From Dendronalium phyllosphericum CENA369 (GTDB taxonomy: Bacteria > Cyanobacteriota > Cyanobacteriia > Cyanobacteriales > Nostocaceae), in assembly GCF_016056275.1 (NCBI RefSeq), contig NZ_JAECZA010000033.1, forward strand, positions 1-40,673: a DNA stretch of 40,673 nt, read 5' to 3'. The first letter of the stretch is position 1; each line of letters starts with the position of its first letter. The position numbers and the translations under genes are program-made. This document shows positions 1 to 7,912 of this stretch, one piece after another. Under the pieces are notes generated by a model. That model saw only the letters and a program-made list of their open reading frames with translations, did not search any database and had not been told where the DNA came from.

Positions 1-28
1 CAATCCCCAATCCCCAATCCCCAATCCC
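1..28. repeat. Short tandem heptamer repeat (CAATCCC)n
   Basis: Four tandem copies of the heptamer CAATCCC start the window, directly downstream of the aminotransferase stop codon. Such short tandemly repeated heptamers are common between genes in Nostocales. No coding role is visible. Confidence 0.8.
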
Positions 29-30
29 TT

Positions 31-1179
31 TTACGCCAAACAATCTTTCAGTGCGTAAATCACTTGGTCTTGCTGTGGTTGTGCCAGTTCTGGGAACATG
101 GGCAATGATAAGACTTCATGACAAGCTTGTTCTACTACTGGCAATTGTCCTGGTTGATAGCCGAGATGTTGATAAACTGGCTGCAAATGTAATGGATGCG
201 GGTAGTAAACCATTGTACTGACTCCCCGTTCTTGTAATTGACTCCGCACAGTGTCACGGTATGTATTGCTAGAACCATTGCGACCTTGACTTGAGATGCG
301 AATGGTATATTGATTCCAAACGCTCAGACCTCCAGCTACCTCTTGAGGTGCGATAATACCAGGAACTTGGCTGAGAAATTGCTGATAATAAGTTGCGATC
401 GCTCGTCGTTGATTATTCCAAGTATCGAGATGACGCAGCTTAATTTGCAAAATAGCCGCTTGTAGAGCATCCAAGCGGCTATTTACACCAACTTCCTCGT
501 AATAATAGCGATTTTTCTGTCCGTGTTCCTTTAGTACTCGCAGTTTAGCAGCGATCGCCGCATCGTTAGTTGTAATTGCCCCGCCATCGCCGCAACCACC
601 CAAATTCTTGGTAGGGTAAAAACTAAAGCAACCAATATGTCCGATGCTACCAACTTTTGCATCGCCCCAAGTTGCACCTGTGGATTGAGCGCAATCTTCA
701 ATTACTGCTAAATTGTGAGATTGAGCGATCGCCATTAGTGCTGTCATATCCACAGGCTGGCCAAATAGATGCACTGGGATAATTGCTTTGGTTTTGGGTG
801 TAATGGCTGCGGCTACTTGCTGCAAATCAATATTAAACGTAGTATTTTCTATATCAACAAAAATCGGCTTTGCACCTACGGCGCTAATTACTTCAGCCGT
901 TGCTACAAAGGTAAAAGGTGTAGTGATTACTTCATCACCAACACCAATTTCTAAAGCTCGTAACGCCAAGAAAAGCGCATCTGTACCAGAGTTACAAGCT
1001 ATACAATGAGTTACGCCATGATAGGCAGCAAACTGTTGCTCAAAGCTTTCAACTAAAGGGCCACCAATATACCGTCCAGAAGCTAAAACCTCTAAAACGG
1101 CTGCACTCACTTCTGCTTCGATAGTTTCGTATTGTTGCTTGATATCAAAAGCTGGAACGGAATTTACACTTTGGATCAT
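31..1179 (-). CDS. DegT/DnrJ/EryC1/StrS family PLP-dependent sugar aminotransferase
   Basis: Predicted pyridoxal-phosphate aminotransferase of 382 residues that would move an amino group to a keto-sugar nucleotide for surface polysaccharide or glycolipid synthesis. Seen in the sequence: the N-terminal stretch VPAFDIKQQYETIEAEV, the SGRYIGGP segment, the cofactor-pocket stretch NSGTDAL, the EDCAQ motif with the PLP-ring aspartate, and the Schiff-base lysine in FYPTKNLGG near residue 190. The frame stays open another 61 codons upstream, but that extension looks non-coding and family proteins start near MIQSVNSVPAFD, so the ATG at 1179 is chosen. The length fits the family. The exact sugar substrate cannot be told; no other sugar-nucleotide gene is adjacent. 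The family call is secure. Confidence 0.92.
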   Translation of the reverse strand: MIQSVNSVPAFDIKQQYETIEAEVSAAVLEVLASGRYIGGPLVESFEQQFAAYHGVTHCIACNSGTDALFLALRALEIGVGDEVITTPFTFVATAEVISAVGAKPIFVDIENTTFNIDLQQVAAAITPKTKAIIPVHLFGQPVDMTALMAIAQSHNLAVIEDCAQSTGATWGDAKVGSIGHIGCFSFYPTKNLGGCGDGGAITTNDAAIAAKLRVLKEHGQKNRYYYEEVGVNSRLDALQAAILQIKLRHLDTWNNQRRAIATYYQQFLSQVPGIIAPQEVAGGLSVWNQYTIRISSQGRNGSSNTYRDTVRSQLQERGVSTMVYYPHPLHLQPVYQHLGYQPGQLPVVEQACHEVLSLPMFPELAQPQQDQVIYALKDCLA

Positions 1180-1508
1180 GTGTTTTGATTTTATCTGAAG
1201 ATACAAAGGATGCCCTTCGACAGTCGATTTTTGCTGATTTGAAGTATTCATAAAAAAGCATTTAAATAGCTGTCGCCCTGGATACGCATCAAAGAGGGTT
1301 ATTACTGAGATTATTTTATGCTTAAGGATAGCATTGGTTGGCCAAAAAGGTAGGCATATCAACCAAGAGCCAACACTTTGAATTAAAGTTCCAAATGTGT
1401 CAGCTGTTTTACCTTGAAGATGGGAAATAGAAAAAAGATATTTTCATTCTTTATTGAATACCAAGTACACGGCGAACTGATAATAAAATTCCCGGAGATA
1501 GAAAACTC
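1180..1508. other. Divergent intergenic region, aminotransferase / fetB
   Basis: About 330 bases between two divergent genes must hold both promoters. No clear operator, hairpin or RNA gene was found. The upstream in-frame extension of the aminotransferase (to 1362) lies here and is judged non-coding. Confidence 0.5.
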
Positions 1509-2285
1509 ATGCAGGATTTAATCAAACTAGATTTAGTTGATTTGGCTATTGCTGTAGGATTGATGGCGATCGCCATTGGTTTATCTGCCTGGGAAAAATT
1601 AGGGCTAGAGTTGAATTTAGCGATCGCTACCGGGAGAGCTATTCTCCAACTACTTGTATTAGGATACGTTTTAGACTTCATCTTTGCTTTGGACAATCCT
1701 TGGGCGGTTTTGGCGATTCTAGCAATCATGCTGACGATTACGGCGATTGTCGCACGAAATCGGATCGGTCAAAAAATTCCCTATGTATTGCCTTTGGTAT
1801 GGGGAGCAATTTTAGTGAGTACTGCTTTGACAGTGCTTTATACTAACTTTTTGATAATTCAACCAGATAGATTGTACGAACCGCGATATGTGATTCCTTT
1901 AACAGGAATATTATTAGGTAATGCAATGAATGCCGCTGCGATCGCGGGAGAACGTCTCGTTAGCACTCTTAACACTCTGCCTGTAGAAATAGAAACACAC
2001 TTAAGCTTAGGTGCAACTCCCCAGCAAGCAGTTAGCCAGTATCGCAAAGAAGCCATTAGAGCAGCATTAATTCCCACTTTAAATCAAATGATGCTTGTAG
2101 GTATGGCTACCCTACCAGCAATTACTGCTGGACAGTTATTAGCAGGAGTTAAACCCCTTAATGCTGTCTCTTATGAAATTTTAATTATCTTTATGGTCGC
2201 TTTTGCCAACTTATTGACAACAGTCTTAGTAACTAAAGGGTTATATCGTCAATTTTTTAATTCTGCTGCTCAATTGGTAAAGTAG
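1509..2285 (+). CDS. fetB: FetB/YbbM-like ABC transporter permease (UPF0014 family)
   Basis: Integral inner-membrane protein of 258 residues with six or seven hydrophobic segments. Family hallmarks visible: an arginine-containing loop after the third segment (VARNRIGQK), LLGNAMNAAAIAGERL in the middle, LSLGATPQQAV (coupling-helix-like), IPTLNQMMLVGMATLPAITAGQLLAG, and a hydrophobic C terminus. In E. coli the FetA ATPase and FetB permease are linked to iron export and oxidative-stress resistance; that role is taken from the family. No ATPase gene is adjacent, so a FetA partner would have to be elsewhere. A GGAG ribosome site lies about 10 bases before the ATG. Family assignment is firm, substrate is not. 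Confidence 0.85.
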   Translation: MQDLIKLDLVDLAIAVGLMAIAIGLSAWEKLGLELNLAIATGRAILQLLVLGYVLDFIFALDNPWAVLAILAIMLTITAIVARNRIGQKIPYVLPLVWGAILVSTALTVLYTNFLIIQPDRLYEPRYVIPLTGILLGNAMNAAAIAGERLVSTLNTLPVEIETHLSLGATPQQAVSQYRKEAIRAALIPTLNQMMLVGMATLPAITAGQLLAGVKPLNAVSYEILIIFMVAFANLLTTVLVTKGLYRQFFNSAAQLVK

Positions 2286-2409
2286 ACTTCTTGCAGAAGT
2301 AGGAAAAGGGGGAAAGGTTTGTTATTTTCCCTCGCCCCTTATCCCCAGAGGGAACCCCACCTTCCCCAATAAAGATGCATCCTTACTTTTTCTATATTTT
2401 CGTCAGCAA

Positions 2410-2790
2410 CTATTTAAAGAAAAAATGTTGTTTGAGTACATCTAAACGCGAACAGTTCCAATAATCAATATGGGAAATAATTAAATTATCTGAGTTGAGA
2501 CCTAATTCACTCCAACCAGGAATGGAGATACGTGGTTTCCAAGGTAGGGGTGTATTCCAGTTGAGCGTCCACTCGGTTTTAATTGTGTCTCCCAAACGTT
2601 GAATGTTGTGCAAATCCATTTTGGGATTTATAAACCAAGTTTTGATGAAATTAATCATCTGTTTGTAACGTTCAACACCACGAAATTTATTTAATGGATC
2701 TTGAAAATAAACGTCTGGAGCGTAAATGCTGTACGTTTGATTAACTGGAAATCTTTGATAGTCTGCTTTGAGGATTTCAATAATATCCAT
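2410..2790 (-). CDS. DUF2358-type conserved cyanobacterial protein
   Basis: Small soluble protein of 126 residues resembling the DUF2358 (SnoaL/NTF2-like fold) proteins of cyanobacteria and plastids. Visible features: MDIIEILKADYQRFP at the N terminus, IYAPDVYFQDPLNKFRGVE (the usual 'damaged-by-water/light' pocket strand pattern YxxDvxFxDP), W-rich strands WTLNWNTPLPWKPRI and a final SHIDYWNCSRLDVLKQHF. The start at 2790 is preferred to the ATG 14 codons upstream because family members begin at this aspartate-isoleucine stretch. It is co-directional with the next hypothetical gene (57 bases away), so they may share a transcript. Biochemical role unknown. Confidence 0.72.
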   Translation of the reverse strand: MDIIEILKADYQRFPVNQTYSIYAPDVYFQDPLNKFRGVERYKQMINFIKTWFINPKMDLHNIQRLGDTIKTEWTLNWNTPLPWKPRISIPGWSELGLNSDNLIISHIDYWNCSRLDVLKQHFFFK

Positions 2791-2847
2791 AATGAATAGA
2801 CGTATGTGAAAATTGGTGTAATATCTAGACAAGTGCAGATATGAATA

Positions 2848-3426
2848 TTATTGAGGATTGATATTTACTTCATTCCATAAGCGTTCCAACTGACGTTGCC
2901 AAGCTGCTAACACTTCTTCTCTAGCGTCTGAAGTTTGGTCGATTTCTCCCATCAATCCTTCTGCATAATAGCGTTCTAAGCTTTGCATAGTAGCCTCAAG
3001 AGATTGTCCTTGCTGTTTTGCAGCCTGGATAATTTGCCGAATGCGGCTTTCAATCAGTCGATTAAAAACGTTATCTAAACCCGCTTCATGTAAAGACACA
3101 AGTCGAGCGATCGCACTGACAAAATCTGCATTTTCCAAAGTGCTATTATTGTGTTGAAATACCCCCCAAATTACGTTTTCATAAAAAGCGTAGCGTACTT
3201 CCTGAGTCTCATCAAAGTTAGCTTCTAAAAACTGTGCTAAAAACTCTTGGGCTTGTTGGATTGGTACTATCGGTAATAAAATTCGCAGCCAAGAATTATC
3301 ATCAGAAAGCAGTACTAATAGTCGAAAACTAGAAGTATCTACTTGCCACGAACCAGGGGCCATTGCTTGAACAGAGGCTGCACCGAATAATTCTGTCAGC
3401 GTAGCGGCAATTTCTTCAGGTGTCAT
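2848..3426 (-). CDS. Conserved hypothetical protein, YbjN/secretion-chaperone-like fold possible
   Basis: Soluble acidic protein of 192 residues without signal peptide or membrane segment. The first half alternates short helices and strands (MTPEEIAATLTELFG; WQVDTSSFRLLVLLSDD; LRILLPIVPIQQAQEFLAQ), a pattern reminiscent of YbjN or type III secretion chaperone-like folds, but this is only an impression. The second half is helical (residues ~110-190) with charged helices. No catalytic motif is visible. It lies just upstream of the DUF2358 gene in the same direction. I recognise it only as the kind of hypothetical protein conserved in cyanobacteria; no function is assigned. Confidence 0.65.
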   Translation of the reverse strand: MTPEEIAATLTELFGAASVQAMAPGSWQVDTSSFRLLVLLSDDNSWLRILLPIVPIQQAQEFLAQFLEANFDETQEVRYAFYENVIWGVFQHNNSTLENADFVSAIARLVSLHEAGLDNVFNRLIESRIRQIIQAAKQQGQSLEATMQSLERYYAEGLMGEIDQTSDAREEVLAAWQRQLERLWNEVNINPQ

Positions 3427-3477
3427 TTGAAATTTTAGATTTTAGATTTGGGATTTTATACAAAATACAAAGATGTA

Positions 3478-3566
3478 ATACCAATTCGTAATTCCTAATT
3501 AACAAATTCTAGATATATCTCAGTTTCGGGGTGTAAATATGTTGCCGGATGCTAGAGAATTGGTAT
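3478..3566. repeat. MITE-like element with 10-bp terminal inverted repeats
   Basis: An 89-base non-coding segment is bounded by perfect inverted repeats ATACCAATTC (3478-3487) and GAATTGGTAT (3557-3566). It contains AATTC-rich heptamer-like sequence and no reading frame. Such ends recur around small non-autonomous elements in filamentous cyanobacteria; that link is from general knowledge. Confidence 0.5.
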
Positions 3567-3624
3567 AAAACTAATATTAAATCTGAGCATGAGTGCAATA
3601 ACTTGCACTCCTAATGATTACGGA

Positions 3625-4200
3625 TTACGAAACTGTACTCAGTTGTGGGAGTAAAGCTGTAAAAGCCTTGCCTCGATGGCTAATCGATCTTTTCAACTGT
3701 GGTGTCATCTCAGCAAAGGTCAATTGCTTTTCTGGAACATAAAAAATTGGATCGTAGCCGAAACCGCCATTACCGCGTGGTTCATAGAGGATTTCACCAC
3801 GACAAATACCTTCTGATTGTAGAGCAATTGTACCATCAGGACGGGCGATCGCTACTACACAGACAAATTGTGCTTGCCGATTGTCTGCGTTACCCAATTC
3901 CCGCAACAGCCTAGCAATACGTTCTGAGTCAGTTTTGCCGTAACGTGCCGAATAAACCCCTGGCACACCATTCAGGGCATCCACTTGCAAGCCAGAATCA
4001 TCAGCAATTGCCCAACTTGCCGTTGCTTGAGCAATTTGGGAAGCTTTGAGACAGGCATTAGCAAAAAAGGTATCGCCTGTCTCTTCAATTTCCAATTCTT
4101 CAGGTTTGAGAGTCAATTCACAGCCAGAATTTTCTAGATAAGCTTGCATTTCTCGCAACTTACCTGGATTGCTTGTTGCGACTACAAGTAGTTTGGTCAT
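3625..4200 (-). CDS. rdgB: RdgB/HAM1-type dITP/XTP pyrophosphatase
   Basis: House-cleaning nucleotide pyrophosphatase of 191 residues that hydrolyses non-canonical purine triphosphates (dITP, XTP) to monophosphates, keeping them out of DNA and RNA. Motifs seen: VVATSNPGKLREMQAYL at the N terminus (substrate phosphate loop), EETGDTFFANACLKA, AIADDSGLQVDALNGVPGVYSARYG (metal-binding aspartates and specificity loop), GNGGFGYDPIFYVPE and SHRGKAF near the C terminus. Length and order match the family fully. Start at ATG 4200; a heptamer-repeat region lies directly upstream. Confidence 0.95.
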   Translation of the reverse strand: MTKLLVVATSNPGKLREMQAYLENSGCELTLKPEELEIEETGDTFFANACLKASQIAQATASWAIADDSGLQVDALNGVPGVYSARYGKTDSERIARLLRELGNADNRQAQFVCVVAIARPDGTIALQSEGICRGEILYEPRGNGGFGYDPIFYVPEKQLTFAEMTPQLKRSISHRGKAFTALLPQLSTVS

Positions 4201-4429
4201 GTGTCAGTTGTCAGTTGTTAGTTGTCAGTTGTTAGTTACGCCTAATGTGAATTAAAAAAGTCTCTTGTTCCATAAGGGTTTCAAGACTTGTTAAAAATCT
4301 TGGTTTTGGAACCATTGACGAAGTTACAAGGATTTCATTACTCAATTCACATTACACGTTAGTTGTCAGTTACTACTGACCACTGACAACTGACTAATAA
4401 CTAATTTACCAAACTCAGCACTCAGCAAC
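4201..4429. repeat. Heptamer repeat array interrupted by a MITE-like element
   Basis: TCAGTTG/TTAGTTG heptamers occur at 4203-4238 and again at about 4359-4395. Between them lies a segment with 11-bp perfect inverted repeats, TAATGTGAATT (4243-4253) and AATTCACATTA (4344-4354). Both flanks carry GTTAGTT, which may be a target duplication or simply part of the array. Confidence 0.55.
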
Positions 4430-4470
4430 GCCACTTGCTACAACGGGGGGAACCCCCGCAACGCAGTGGC
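4430..4470. repeat. GC-rich imperfect inverted repeat
   Basis: GCCACT at 4430-4435 pairs with AGTGGC at 4465-4470, and an internal GGGGGG-AA-CCCCC stem sits at the tip, giving a long imperfect hairpin just downstream of the phosphohexomutase stop. It resembles the larger repeat at 13.6-13.9 kb (shared CAACGCAGTGGC-like wording). It lacks a T-run, so it is an interspersed repeat first and at best a weak terminator. Confidence 0.5.
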
Positions 4471-4490
4471 TCCTCAGCACTCAGCACTCA

Positions 4491-5927
4491 TTATTCTGCC
4501 CACTGTTTCGCCCAAGCAAGAGTTTGATGCACTTGCTCAAGTGTCGGGGCTTCACAATAAAGGCGTAAAACTGGTTCGGTTCCGCTAAACCGAATCATTA
4601 GCCAGCTGTTGTCAGCTAGGCGGAATTTATAACCGTCGATGGTCTGACAATCAATGACTGCTTTGCCGGCAATTTCGGTTAAGGGTTGGGTTTGCAGTTG
4701 TTGCAAAAGACGCGATCGCACTTCCATACTGGCTAAGGGTAAATCAATGCGATCGTATGCGGAGTTAAATCCTGTTTGTTGTTGTAAGTGGCGATAATAC
4801 TCACCTAAATCCAAACCAGATTCGACGATCGCCTCTAGCACATACAATGCTGACAAAAGTGCATCGCGTTCGGGAATATGGCTACCATAACCAATTCCTC
4901 CGGATTCTTCACCACCCAGCAATACTTCTGCTGCTAGCATTCTGTCGGCAATGTATTTATACCCAACAGGTGTTTCAAAAATAGACAGGTTATGCAATTT
5001 TGCGACAAGAGGAATCAAGTCAGAACCGCTAACAGTTTTGACTATCTCACCTTTAAAGCTGCGCCGTCGAGTTAAGTGGTCGATTAATATCGGGATTAAC
5101 ACTTGAGAACTCAAAAAATTGGCTTCTCCATCTACCGCAGCAATGCGATCGCAGTCTCCATCGAATACCAAACCTACAGCTAAACCCGATTTATCGGTTT
5201 CTCGGTGAGTTTGAATCACGTTGAATAGACGAGAAAGATATTTTGGCAGGGGTTCTGGCGCGCCACCTTCAAATAGAGGATCGCGATTGCTGTTGATTTC
5301 TTGAACGCGATTCCCCAATAGTTTCGCCAATCCGCCAGCCGCAGCACCGTGCATGACATCGACAAATACTGTCAGTTTGTCACCTGCGATCGCCTCCCGA
5401 ATCTTAGTAATATTAATTTTTTTTTCTAGTGCTTGAGTGTAACTAGGCCAGGGATCGAACTTTTCTTGTTTGCCTGGGGTAGCGGCTGGTGGTACTCCAT
5501 CCAACAACAGCGCTTCTATTTCTTTTGTAACTTCTGGCGAAACCGAACCACCAAAATATCCTTTGACTTTTAATCCTAAATATGCACCAGGATTATGACT
5601 TGCTGTGATTACCAACGCTCCCAAAGCGTTGAGTTGTTTTGCAGCCCAACTAAAAGCAGGTGTTGGGGCATAAGTTTCACTGAGTAAAACATCAAATCCG
5701 ACAGCGGTGACAGCATCAGCCACAGCACGAGCAAAGTCTTCTGCCATAAATCGGCGATCGTAACCGACAACAATTGTCCGGCTTCCAACTGTAGAAAAAT
5801 ATGTATCATATAATACTTTTGCGGCGACTGGCGCAACCAAGGCTAGGCGTTCAAAGGTGAACTCATCACCAATAACGCCCCGCCAGCCGTCTGTACCAAA
5901 TTTTATTGAGTTAGCTACAACTGGCAT
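4491..5927 (-). CDS. Phosphoglucomutase/phosphomannomutase family protein (alpha-D-phosphohexomutase)
   Basis: Cytosolic phosphohexomutase of 478 residues interconverting 1- and 6-phosphosugars. All four family signatures are present: the catalytic phosphoserine loop TASHNPGAYLGLK near residue 110, the metal loop DGDCDRIAAVD near residue 257, the sugar-specificity loop GGEESGGIGYG near residue 340, and the phosphate loop RFSGTEPVLRLYCEA near the C terminus. The N-terminal stretch IKFGTDGWRGVIGDEF is typical of the cyanobacterial PGM/PMM-like group. Whether glucose, mannose or glucosamine phosphate is the main substrate is not decided by sequence; the EES loop is compatible with glucose and mannose. 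Start ATG 5927 gives the full N terminus. Confidence 0.9.
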   Translation of the reverse strand: MPVVANSIKFGTDGWRGVIGDEFTFERLALVAPVAAKVLYDTYFSTVGSRTIVVGYDRRFMAEDFARAVADAVTAVGFDVLLSETYAPTPAFSWAAKQLNALGALVITASHNPGAYLGLKVKGYFGGSVSPEVTKEIEALLLDGVPPAATPGKQEKFDPWPSYTQALEKKINITKIREAIAGDKLTVFVDVMHGAAAGGLAKLLGNRVQEINSNRDPLFEGGAPEPLPKYLSRLFNVIQTHRETDKSGLAVGLVFDGDCDRIAAVDGEANFLSSQVLIPILIDHLTRRRSFKGEIVKTVSGSDLIPLVAKLHNLSIFETPVGYKYIADRMLAAEVLLGGEESGGIGYGSHIPERDALLSALYVLEAIVESGLDLGEYYRHLQQQTGFNSAYDRIDLPLASMEVRSRLLQQLQTQPLTEIAGKAVIDCQTIDGYKFRLADNSWLMIRFSGTEPVLRLYCEAPTLEQVHQTLAWAKQWAE

Positions 5928-6480
5928 CGAGGTATCCTAACTGTCTACCTGAGGATTCTAGCATTCCTACAGGGTGGAAGGTAAAAAAAGAATCTAGTAA
6001 TAATGTTGACTGATGACTCGGTAAGAGCTGTAAAGGGAAAGAGGAAGAAGTTTGTTTAATTCCTTATTCTTAAAAAATATAAGAAGCGATCGCAGTTCCG
6101 TATTAGCGATCGCCCCAATTAACCCCTAGCCACAGGAATCAATTAAAAAAATTGTATTTCTAGAAATGCAAAAGGGGTTGTGGTGGCTACCCCCTCACAC
6201 CATTAACTCTAAAGCTCGAAAAGGCGATCGCTCGACCTAACCACAAGCAAGCGATCGCTTCAATAACATGAGTGTATATACGCCTTTTAGCGCAAATACA
6301 AACTACAACTAGTATTTTATCAGCCTCAGTTGCCTAATGCTTAAATTTTCCCAGAAAACAGTTTTTTCCTGTCACAGTCATCAATACAGCTAAATTCTGA
6401 TTATTTGGGATTAAGAGTTTTTGCTAGGATTTAGTTACATAAATTAACATATTATTTTGTGGTGCGAGCGATATATCAAC
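5928..6480. other. Intergenic region with a cluster of HIP1 sites
   Basis: About 550 bases between divergent genes with no reading frame worth calling. It holds four GCGATCGC octamers at 6086-6093, 6106-6113, 6224-6231 and 6251-6258, and a CCCCTAGCCACA / TGTGGTGGCTACCCC imperfect inverted pair around 6122-6193. No RNA gene was recognised. Confidence 0.6.
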
Positions 6481-7788
6481 ATGACCTTTATAAATACTGT
6501 TTTTAAGCCGCGCAAACAAGAAGTTACTCGATTGTTTTCTCACCTCGAACTTGATGGCAATAAGTTCAGCCATCAACCAGGTAGTGTCATCGGAAGTACT
6601 GCATTGCTTGTAGGTACGACAGTAGGTGCAGGGATTCTGGCATTACCTGCCGTGACTTTGCCATCTGGTGTTGTACCATCGACAGTGCTGCTGATTGCTG
6701 TTTGGCTCTACGCTCTAGTCTCAGCTTTGTTGATTGCGGAAGCGAGTTTGAATGCAATGCGTCTAGAGGGGCGTGTGAGTGTAGGCTTGTTAGCAATGGT
6801 AGAAAACACACTTGGGTTTGTGGGAGCGCGAATTGCTGGCGGTGCTTATTTGTTTTTGCATTACGCCTTGCTTGTAGCATATATTACCCAAGGTGGTGAG
6901 ATTTTAGTATCTGTATTGAGCAAATGGGGTATGCAAAACGTTCTGCCTGCATGGGTAGGGACAGTGACTTTCACGTTGCTATTTGGCGGCATGATGTATT
7001 TGGGGCGCGAAAAATTTGTTGAGAAATTAAATAACGTTTTTGTGGCAATTGTCATTGCCTCGTTCTTGGGACTATTGTTGCTAGGAGTAGGGCAAGTAAA
7101 AAGCGTGCAGTTTTCATTTCAGGACTGGAGTGCGCTAGGAAGTGCTGCATCGGTAATGTTTGTAGCGCTGTTTTACCATAATGTTGTGCCAGTAGTTGTG
7201 ACTCAGCTAGAAGGAGATAGGCGCAAAATTCGTCAATCGATTGTTATTGGTTCTCTGATTCCCTTAATTATGTTCTTGGCGTGGAATGCTGTAGTTTTGG
7301 GAAGCGTCAGTCCTGATGTCATACAGACAGTCGATCGCAAAATTGTTTTCGATCCGTTGCAAGTTTTACGAGCGGGTGTTGCCGGAGAATGGTTAGGAGT
7401 GCTAGTTACTATATTCTCCGAGTTTGCGATCGCCACATCATTCATCGGATTTGTATATGGGTTGTTGGATTTCTTTAAAGATATTTCCTTAGTTGCAAAG
7501 GATGAATCTTCTAGTCGCTTGCCGCTTTATTCACTTGTTCTGTTACCTTCGGTAAGCGTGGGGATAATTAATCCCAACATTTTCTTAACTGCTTTAGATT
7601 ACGTTGGCACTTTCAGTATCTCAGTTTTAGGAGGTATCATTCCAGCACTGATGACTTGGAAGCAACGCCAACACTTAAATAGTATGAGTCAACCACTCGT
7701 CCCTGGTGGTAAAGTGACACTGTTGGTGATGATTGCAGTTGCATTTGCGATCGTTATCAAACAAATTCTGTCCATTAGTGGAGAATAA
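6481..7788 (+). CDS. Aromatic amino acid permease (tryptophan/tyrosine-specific transporter family)
   Basis: Inner-membrane secondary transporter of 435 residues with about 11 hydrophobic segments. The first segment carries the family signature IGSTALLVGTTVGAGILALPAVT; others include YLFLHYALLVAYITQGGEIL, VMFVALFYHNVVPVVVTQLEGDRRKIRQSI and a long AIATSFIGFVYGLLDFFKD helix. These match the TyrP/Mtr/TnaB-like family (Trp_Tyr_perm), which imports aromatic amino acids with protons; cyanobacteria and plastids have related proteins. Substrate is inferred. An alternative start 8 codons upstream (6457) exists; the ATG at 6481 is preferred because the preceding codons look unlike the family, but neither start has a strong ribosome site. 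Confidence 0.85.
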   Translation: MTFINTVFKPRKQEVTRLFSHLELDGNKFSHQPGSVIGSTALLVGTTVGAGILALPAVTLPSGVVPSTVLLIAVWLYALVSALLIAEASLNAMRLEGRVSVGLLAMVENTLGFVGARIAGGAYLFLHYALLVAYITQGGEILVSVLSKWGMQNVLPAWVGTVTFTLLFGGMMYLGREKFVEKLNNVFVAIVIASFLGLLLLGVGQVKSVQFSFQDWSALGSAASVMFVALFYHNVVPVVVTQLEGDRRKIRQSIVIGSLIPLIMFLAWNAVVLGSVSPDVIQTVDRKIVFDPLQVLRAGVAGEWLGVLVTIFSEFAIATSFIGFVYGLLDFFKDISLVAKDESSSRLPLYSLVLLPSVSVGIINPNIFLTALDYVGTFSISVLGGIIPALMTWKQRQHLNSMSQPLVPGGKVTLLVMIAVAFAIVIKQILSISGE

Positions 7789-7912
7789 AACTATCCGAGA
7801 ATTCCAAAAAATGGGATTGCAGAACAGTGGGATAAATTACTTGCTAAATAATTCCGCAAATATGCAACGCCCCAAAATAAATTGTCTTGCTCGAAGTTAT
7901 TGACAGTAATCA

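Noticed and set aside
1180-1362. 61-codon N-terminal extension of the aminotransferase frame
   Set aside because: Family proteins start at the MIQSVNSVPAFD position; the extension has no family match and lies in the divergent promoter region.
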